Source: Cladorhizidae sp. MBARI D1340-BT2 (taxonomy: Eukaryota; Porifera; Demospongiae; Poecilosclerida; Cladorhizidae). Taken from it: a stretch of DNA of 64,000 nt. The stretch spans positions 29,580,582-29,644,581 of the forward strand of contig JAQNBH010000013.1 of NCBI GenBank assembly GCA_028752905.1. The letters are read 5' to 3'. Under the pieces are notes generated by a model. It was not told the DNA's origin and made no database searches. It was given only the letters and a program-made list of their open reading frames with translations. Each line of letters begins with the position of its first letter. Position 1 is the first letter of the stretch. Below are positions 59,301 to 64,000 of the stretch, piece by piece. A program made the translations under genes and the position numbers.

Positions 59301-60526
59301 TATATATTTGCTTGATTTCACTCTACCACAAGTAGCCAAGCTCAGCAAAGCACTTCAGGCAGAGCAGCTTGACCTCTCGTTGATATCATTCCTTGTTGAT
59401 GCTACTGTTAAATCCTTGGATGATGCAGTTTTGCCTGGAGCGAACTGGGTGTTGGAGCTTCTTGAAAACGTTGAAGACTTGAAGTCATCTACAAAGGTGT
59501 CTATTGACGCTGATAAAATACTTTCGTTCCAGAATGTTGTTGGTAAGCCTTTTGTTGCTGATTTAAAGGCCAACATAACAAGCCGATTTTCTTCATCCAA
59601 CGCTGTTGTATCAGCATTGTCTATATTCGATCCACGGAAAGTTCCAAAACCAGATTCAGTATCTTTTCCCACTTATGGAGACACGTCTGTTGAGAAACTG
59701 ATTGCTCACTACGGAGAAGATAGAGATGCAGAAACATTGGATGGAGAAGAAACAGTGAAGACAGCCATGATTTCCACTGAAATACTTACAGAGTGGAAAA
59801 CATTCCGCCAGCTGTTAGTCAAGCAACCACGGGATACTACTGCATCACAGCTGAAAGAACTTGTTTCTAACGACATGCTCAAGGCCATGTTTCCCAATTT
59901 GCACAAGATTGCCTCCATCTGCTTATCGATTCCAGTTTCTACTGCTTCTGTGGAGAGAAGCTTCTCACAGATGAAGATGATCAAGACTCGTTTGCGTAAT
60001 TCTCTAAGTGACTGCAGCCTTTCTCACCTTATGAGGATTGCTATAGAGTCACCAGAAGTACTCTCTGAGAGCGACCTTGAAGAGATTGTGGACGTATGGC
60101 AGAGAAAACCAAGAAGAACCTCAGTTTGACATTCCTATCATTTGAACCTGATATCATAAGCTTATTACACCTTTCTTGTATTACACCTTTCTTGACAATT
60201 TTTTTTTTTAAATCTCTAATTTCAAGGGGGGGGGGCGAGAATGATACAAGGGGGGGCGAATGCCCCCCCCCCCGCCCCCCCCTAAATACACCCCTGGTAT
60301 AAGTCTTGCTTGTTTTTGGGGGGTGGGGAGGATATGGTCTCCTAATAATCTCACAAACCATGTGCACTGTTGTTGTTGTTGTATTTCCAATGTCCAGTGA
60401 TAATCAGCTTCCCCCTGGATGAGGACCCCTCGGTGAGCTTCATTGCCTGGACCACCACCCCCTGGACCCTACCCTCTAACCTAGCGCTCTGCGTACATCC
60501 AGAGTTTGTTTACATCAAAGTCAAAG
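44012..60526 (+). CDS. IARS1: isoleucyl-tRNA synthetase, cytosolic; 5' part, six exons
   Basis: Charges tRNA-Ile with isoleucine in the cytosol. Exons: 44012-44206, 44310-44510, 48924-49006, 55726-55777, 56531-56615, 60398-60526. All introns are GT-AG and phases agree. Joined, they give ~248 of about 1,250 residues expected. The class I signature is HYGH (residues 55-58, in [13 protein letters not shown]), as in animal cytosolic enzymes. [44 protein letters not shown] and [18 protein letters not shown] follow. The last exon begins the CP1 editing domain ([11 protein letters not shown]). The KMSKS loop and the rest are beyond the window. I chose ATG 44012 and not 43973 because [15 protein letters not shown] aligns with the known N-terminus. 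One residue appears missing at the exon 2/3 joint compared with the human protein as I recall it. All introns but the first (103 bases) are loaded with repeats. Confidence 0.95.
44310..44510 (+). CDS. IARS1: IARS1 exon 2
   Basis: 67 codons, [20 protein letters not shown] to RYSKEWE; acceptor TTGAATAG, donor GTAAGA. Confidence 0.95.
44511..46500. other. IARS1 intron 2, first part
   Basis: Apart from the 24-base array, this has only short open frames. A minus-strand run at 44749-45002 ([20 protein letters not shown]) and a plus-strand run at 45638-45770 ([20 protein letters not shown]) look protein-like but I know no family; they may be old transposon remains. Confidence 0.3.
45126..45315. repeat. 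24-base minisatellite in IARS1 intron 2
   Basis: About eight nearly identical units of 'gtggaccatccataccgaag' plus 'gtgg'. It is followed by a 62-base duplication with 'agtatactagacccctctta' (45333-45430). Confidence 0.95.
46505..47450 (+). pseudogene. piggyBac transposase relic, core deleted
   Basis: A TTAA at 46505-46508 followed by CTCTTTAATGGCCG resembles a piggyBac end. A start at 46718 ([15 protein letters not shown]) leads, with a frame shift, to an acidic N-terminus ([18 protein letters not shown]). The text then jumps to the C-terminal part: [37 protein letters not shown], and in a further frame [21 protein letters not shown]. The last is the cysteine-rich zinc-binding tail seen in piggyBac proteins. 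The central DDD catalytic region is missing altogether, and at least three frame changes are present. The right terminal repeat was not found. It sits in intron 2 of the synthetase gene in sense orientation. Family identification rests on the [13 protein letters not shown] region and the tail. Confidence 0.62.
47451..48923. other. IARS1 intron 2, last part
   Basis: No gene. Contains a G-rich run (48000-48022), an (ATT)n microsatellite (48086-48167) and sequence with low complexity up to the exon 3 acceptor. Confidence 0.5.
48924..49006 (+). CDS. IARS1: IARS1 exon 3
   Basis: 83 bases, [20 protein letters not shown] to METV plus TG; acceptor CGCCCAG, donor GTGAGG. The split Trp codon is completed by exon 4. 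Confidence 0.93.
49053..49915. repeat. 23-base minisatellite in intron 3
   Basis: About 36 units of 'gaacacacccaccacacgtc' plus 'tct'. A higher-order pattern of ~300 bases is visible: the block with 'cactacacatctatgaacac' recurs at 49138, 49398 and 49642. Confidence 0.95.
49918..52217. repeat. 68-base minisatellite in intron 3
   Basis: About 35 units of 'cacgtcactgttatatacgc' plus 'atgtgcaccagtatggaatc' plus 'ctggagaatctgtccgtctg'; 60- and 64-base variants lack one or two 'tgtc/cgtc' words. Units have no stops in any plus frame, so ~790-codon frames appear in all three; these are artefacts. The array ends exactly at a transposon (52218). Confidence 0.97.
52216..54365 (+). mobile_element. Tc1/mariner-type element in the minisatellite
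   Basis: Target TA at 52216-52217 and 54364-54365. Ends are GTGCCTGCCA... and the inverted GTGCTTGCCA..., with AACTTTCCAATTT / AAGTTTCCAATTT further in, about 28 bases of inverted similarity. The minisatellite unit is cut at 'gttatata' on the left and resumes with 'tatgcatgtgcaccag' on the right. The interior is a broken transposase. Confidence 0.85.
52490..53844 (+). pseudogene. DDE transposase with deleted catalytic core
   Basis: Starts [20 protein letters not shown] with the basic [17 protein letters not shown], then an acidic linker (53 codons with [20 protein letters not shown]). Next is [61 protein letters not shown], then directly [40 protein letters not shown] and [20 protein letters not shown]. 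In full-length relatives I know, ~150-200 residues with the first two catalytic Asp lie between SHKKG and the EKTI block; here they are gone. The third acidic residue (NLIEQVWG) remains. An exact-looking 83-base direct duplication (53238-53320 / 53321-53403) and at least two more frame breaks confirm it is dead. Confidence 0.75.
54364..54420. repeat. last unit of the 68-base minisatellite, beyond the insertion
   Basis: 'gcatgtgcaccagtat' and 'ggaatcctggagaatctgcc' appear once here, 2.15 kb away from the array, separated only by the transposon. Confidence 0.9.
54421..55570. other. IARS1 intron 3, last part
   Basis: Contains GACCCTTTACC (54525-54535), an (ATT)n tract (54671-54693), and a degenerate duplication around 'aactccac' (54880-55000). 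Open frames here are not recognised. Confidence 0.4.
55580..55724. repeat. 18-base CT/CA minisatellite abutting exon 4
   Basis: Units of 'cctcacacaccacacact', about eight, ending in (AC)n and CCAG, which is the splice acceptor of exon 4. Confidence 0.93.
55726..55777 (+). CDS. IARS1: IARS1 exon 4
   Basis: 52 bases, [17 protein letters not shown]; donor GTACGT. Confidence 0.93.
55783..56420. repeat. ATT-rich degenerate microsatellite, intron 4
   Basis: Irregular (ATT)n, (ATC)n and (ACT)n with longer repeated pieces such as 'ttattactaattaatcatca'. Confidence 0.85.
56531..56615 (+). CDS. IARS1: IARS1 exon 5
   Basis: 85 bases, [20 protein letters not shown] to QDPA; donor GTGAGT. A GT-rich run follows (56618-56740). 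Confidence 0.94.
57526..57908 (+). promoter_or_regulatory. transposase promoter with triple repeat and TATA box
   Basis: Three tandem copies (from 57526, 57662 and 57784; ~117-136 bases) share 'ctcctttgtaggtttgtcac' and 'agtatttttaactcagtcca'; two contain an E-box CACGTG. TATAAAAG at 57901-57908 lies 33 bases before the start codon. Confidence 0.6.
57942..60129 (+). pseudogene. hAT transposase with one stop and one extra base
   Basis: Starts [20 protein letters not shown] with a Ser-rich, then basic (KKSKQNKHR) N-terminus. After KRKYS an extra T within 58131-58134 shifts the frame; without it the text joins [21 protein letters not shown] zinc-finger region (FCKVC...[11 protein letters not shown]) follows. 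The first catalytic Asp is in [14 protein letters not shown] at 58732-58734 interrupts SVFCR/EEDG; the same frame continues from there to the end. The second Asp is in [16 protein letters not shown], then [20 protein letters not shown], and the C-terminal [14 protein letters not shown] with the third acidic residue and [15 protein letters not shown]. Total about 730 residues, a usual hAT length. The TGA could derive from a CGA by CpG decay. It is very recently disabled; selenocysteine or readthrough is not indicated. Confidence 0.88.
60398..60526 (+). CDS. IARS1: IARS1 exon 6
   Basis: 129 bases, [20 protein letters not shown] to YIKVK; includes the threonine-rich start of the editing domain. 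Acceptor TGTCCAG, donor GTGAGA. The next exon was not found in the window. Confidence 0.94.
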
Positions 60527-60877
60527 GTGAGAGTTTAGAGAGATGTGCGATGGGGGGAAGCCTTTCTTTCTCTCCCCTCTGCCTTGCCGGCTGGTTTGTT
60601 TCTTCAGATTTCTCACCCCCCCCCCCACTATCCCCCTCTCCCATTACTGGAGCCGAGATATATATTGGTAAGAGTGTTAGTAATGAGCAGCTGTGCTAAG
60701 TATGGTGGCCTAAGGACGGTTTACAATGCACCAAGAAGGCTCTTCGGATTGCATCACCTCAGGCAGCTCAATATCTGCCTGCTGCCTGGTCGCGTCACAG
60801 ATGCTTCACTTAGATCCCACAAAACTCCACCCATTAATCAATAGTTGCCAGGTGCAGCCACACACTAGGAAAGTCCC

Positions 60878-63068
60878 CACTGCTTCTATCAACCTTTCCT
60901 CACTGCCTCTATCAACCTTTCCTCACTGCCTCTATCAACCTTTCCTCACTGCCTCTATCAACCTTTCCTCACTGCTTCTATCAACCTTTCCTCACTGCTG
61001 CTATCAACCTTTCCTCACTGCTTCTATCAACCTTTCCCCACTGCCTCTATCAACCTTTCCTCACTGCTTCTATCAACCTTTCCTCACTGCCTCTATCAAC
61101 CTTTCCCCACTGCCTCTATCAACCTTTCCTCACTGCCTCTATCAACCTTTCCTCACTGCCTCTATCAACCTTTCCTCACTGCCTCTATCAACCTTTCCTC
61201 ACTGCCTCTATCAACCTTTCCTCACTGCCTCTATCAACCTTTCCTCACTGCTTCTATCAACCTTTCCTCACTCCCTCTATCAACCTTTCCTCACTGCCTC
61301 TATCAACCTTTCCTCACTGCTTCTATCAACCTTTCCTCACTGCCTCTATCAACCTTTCCTCGCTGCTTCTATCAACCTTTCCTCACTGCTTCTATCAACC
61401 TTTCCTCACTGCCTCTATCAACCTTTCCTCGCTGCTTCTATCAACCTTTCCTCACTGCTTCTATCAACCTTTCCTCACTGCCTCTATCAACCTTTCCTCA
61501 CTGCTTCTATCAACCTTTCCTCACTGCTTCTATCAACCTTTCCTCACTGCTTCTATCAACCTTTCCTCACTGCCTCTATCAACCTTTCCTCACTGCCTCT
61601 ATCTACCTTTCCTCACTGCTTCTATCAACCTTTCCTCACTGCCTCTATCAACCTTTCCTCACTGCCTCTATCAACCTTTCCTCACTGCTTCTATCAACCT
61701 TTCCTCACTGCCTCTATCAACCTTTCCTCACTCCCTCTATCAACCTTTCCTCACTGCCTCTATCAACCTTTCCTCACTGCCTCTATCAACCTTTCCTCAC
61801 TGCCTCTACCAACCTTTCCTCACTGCCTCTATCAACATTTCCTCACTGCTTCTATCAACCTTTCCTCACTGCTTCTATCAACCTTTCCTCACTGCCTCTA
61901 TCAACCTTTCCTCACTGCCTCTATCAACCTTTCCTCACTCCCTCTATCAACCTTTCCTCACTGCCTCTATCAACCTTTCCTCACTGCCTCTATCAACCTT
62001 TCCTCACTGCCTCTACCAACCTTTCCTCACTGCCTCTATCAACATTTCCTCACTGCTTCTATCAACCTTTCCCCACTGCCTCTATCAACCTTTCCTCACT
62101 GCCTCTATCAACCTTTCCTCACTGCCTCTATCAACCTTTCCTCACTGCTTCTATCAACCTTTCCTCACTGCCTCTATCAACCTTTCCTCACTGCTTCTAT
62201 CAACCTTTCCCCACTGCCTCTATCAACCTTTCCTCACTGCCTCTATCAACCTTTCCTCACTGCCTCTATCAACCTTTCCCCACTGCTTCTATCAACCTTT
62301 CCTCACTGCCTCTATCAACCTTTCCTCACTGCTTCTATCAACCTTTCCCCACTGCCTCTATCAACCTTTCCCCACTGCCTCTATCAACCTTTCCTCACTG
62401 CTTCTATCAACCTTTCCTCACTGCTTCTATCAACCTTTCCCCACTGCCTCTATCAACCTTTCCTCACTGCTTCTATCAACCTTTCCCCAATGCCTCTACC
62501 AACCTTTCCCCACTGCCTCTATCAACCTTTCCTCACTGCCTCTACCAACCTTTCCCCACTGCTTCTATCAACCTTTCCTCACTGCCTCTATCAACCTTTC
62601 CTCACTGCTTCTATCAACCTTTCCTCACTGCCTCTATCAACCTTTCCCCACTGCCTCTATCAACCTTTCCCCACTGCTTCTATCAATCTTTGCTCACTGC
62701 CTCTATCAACCTTTCCTCACTGCCTCTATCAACCTTTCCTCACTGCCTCTATCAACCTTTCCTCTCACTGCCTCTATCAACCTTTCCTCACTGCTTCTAT
62801 CAACCTTTCCTCACTGCTTCTATCAACCTTTCCTCACTGCTTCTATCAACCTTTCCTCACTGCCTCTATCAACCTTTCCTCACTGCCTCTATCAACCTTT
62901 CCTCACTGCTTCTATCAACCTTTCCTCACTGCCTCTATCAACCTTTCCTCACTGCCTCTATCAACCTTTCCTCTCACTGCCTCTATCAACCTTTCCTCTC
63001 ACTGCCTCTATCAACCTTTCCTCACTGCCTCTATCAACCTTTCCTCACTGCTTCTGTCAACCTTTCCA
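60878..63068. repeat. 23-base pyrimidine-rich minisatellite, intron 6
   Basis: About 95 units of 'tcactgcctctatcaacctt' plus 'tcc', with cct/ctt and tcc/ccc variants and a few 'cctctcactg' units near the end. One strand is strongly pyrimidine-rich. A 793-codon frame across it is an artefact. Confidence 0.97.
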
Positions 63069-63775
63069 CATTCCTCTATTCCTTGGAGAAACTTTTTTGT
63101 TTCTTAAACACAAATAAAGCAGACCAACTCGTCAACTGACGCATCGCACTCGGAAATAGAATAGCACTCGAATTCATTCCAGTTTCGCGATGCAATGAGA
63201 CCTCATGTTCACAATATCATTAAATTGATGCGTTGCTAGGGAGGGGCATATTGTGTGCCGGCCTTGAGAGGCGCCACTGATGACCAGCCTAGCAGCCGTG
63301 CAATACCAATTCTTGTTGCCATCTACATTATGGTTTTTGCTTATATTTTAATTTGTTTATTAAGCAATTGGTACACCACATACTTCTTTCATTTCCTAAT
63401 TAGCTATATAATATATATAATTATTATTATTTTCAGATTAGTTGATGATGCAAATATTGGATCAGTTCCATTGAGGCGAGCAAATGAAAACTGCGCAGCT
63501 TTACGTCAAGTCTTGAAGAATGCTTACAGAAGGAAATCCCACCTCCTTTCTCAGGGTCAGGGGGGGGGGGGGGGGGGGGGGATTCAGAGAGGATTCCTTG
63601 GGCAAAGGTGCCTGTGCTGCTTTCCTCGGCACAAGAGCTTCTAGAAACAGTAGCTAAGGCCTGGATGGAGATGGTCCATGAAGATAGTTGCAGCCATCAG
63701 CCATTGCCTTCCTTGGTCCTTCTGTTTCCTGTTTTCCCACGCTCACCAACTCTGATGGTGAAGCAGTCAAGTGAG
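63069..63775. other. intron 6 continuation, possible unrelated exon
   Basis: An acceptor-like run ending TTTTCAG (63437) precedes RLVDDANIGSVPLRRANENC and AALRQVLKNAYRRKSHLLSQ, which looks protein-like but matches no synthetase segment I know. A run of 22 G (63560-63581) then breaks the text; a further open stretch (VPVLLSSAQELLETVAKAW) follows in another frame. Possibly a transposon remnant. Confidence 0.25.
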
Positions 63776-64000
63776 CATGTGTGGCATTATTCACCACATA
63801 AGTGACATGTGTGGCATTATTCACCACATAAGTGAGCATGTGTGGCATTATTCACCACATAAGTGACATGTGTGGCATTATTCACCACATAAGTGAGCAT
63901 GTGTGGCATTATTCACCACATAAGTGAGCATGTGCGGCATTATTCACCACATAAGTGAGCATGTGCGGCATTATTCACCACATAAGTGAGCATGTGTGGC
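63776..64000. repeat. 31-base minisatellite, continues past the window
   Basis: About seven units of 'gcattattcaccacataagt' plus 'gagcatgtgtg', two of them short (lacking 'gagc'). Confidence 0.95.

Larger units (their letters stand above)
56853..60303 (+). mobile_element. 3.4 kb hAT element in IARS1 intron 5
   Basis: Ends CAGGGTTGTAT (56861) and, inverted, AGGGGTGTAT (to 60295), flanked by the 8-base duplication GGTATAAG (56853-56860, 60296-60303). Both ends have G-rich/C-rich inner stretches ('gggggggcgaa'). It contains an almost complete transposase gene with its own promoter-like region, in sense orientation with the host gene. Confidence 0.88.

Noticed and set aside
60726..63107. 793-codon open frame rich in Leu, Ser and Pro
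   Set aside because: Product of the stop-free 23-base repeat in an intron of the synthetase gene.

Overview
The window is nuclear DNA from an animal. It holds a spliced gene with GT-AG introns (cytosolic isoleucyl-tRNA synthetase), an intronless RING/filamin/NHL (TRIM-like) gene, and many eukaryotic DNA transposons. My best guess is a demosponge, because of the TRIM-NHL style gene, cysteine-rich exon fragments of a kind I associate with sponge membrane proteins, and the hAT/Kolobok/Tc1/Penelope mixture. That is inference, not proof. There are no operons, CRISPR arrays or bacterial features. By eye, roughly one third of the window is recognisable transposon and about one quarter is tandem repeat, so very little is conventional gene.

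Layout. 0-11 kb: a decayed Mutator-like transposase, a TTAA-flanked foldback element with an almost perfect 341-base palindrome, then three hAT elements in a row (a short copy carrying only a C-terminal transposase piece, an apparently intact 2.5 kb element with perfect 8-base target duplications, and an old relic). 11-15 kb: one copy of a duplicated segment holding a broken cysteine-rich exon, followed by two minisatellites. 15.9-17.6 kb: a second, nearly identical and inverted copy of the short hAT element. 17.6-25 kb: minisatellites, one of them split by a 2.4 kb inverted-repeat element. 26.1-28.0 kb: the intact TRIM-like gene, minus strand. 28-43.5 kb: duplicated segments colinear with 3-12.8 kb, several minisatellites, MITEs, a further hAT-type element, Penelope-like fragments and a 1.1 kb ATT-type microsatellite.

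44 kb to the end: the 5' part of the isoleucyl-tRNA synthetase gene on the plus strand. Six exons (44012-60526) join in frame to about 248 residues. The introns are filled with a piggyBac relic, minisatellites, a Tc1-type element inserted in the last unit of a 68-base minisatellite, an almost intact hAT element (one stop, one extra base), and a 2.2 kb array of 23-base units. The rest of the gene lies beyond the window.

Main points of interest: three minisatellites are each split by one transposon; the 11-mer GACCCTTTACC occurs 13 times in 64 kb in mostly unrelated contexts; two near-identical inverted hAT copies share the same frame break; a colinear segmental duplication provides an empty site for one hAT insertion; and exon 4 of the synthetase gene takes its splice acceptor from the edge of a tandem repeat.
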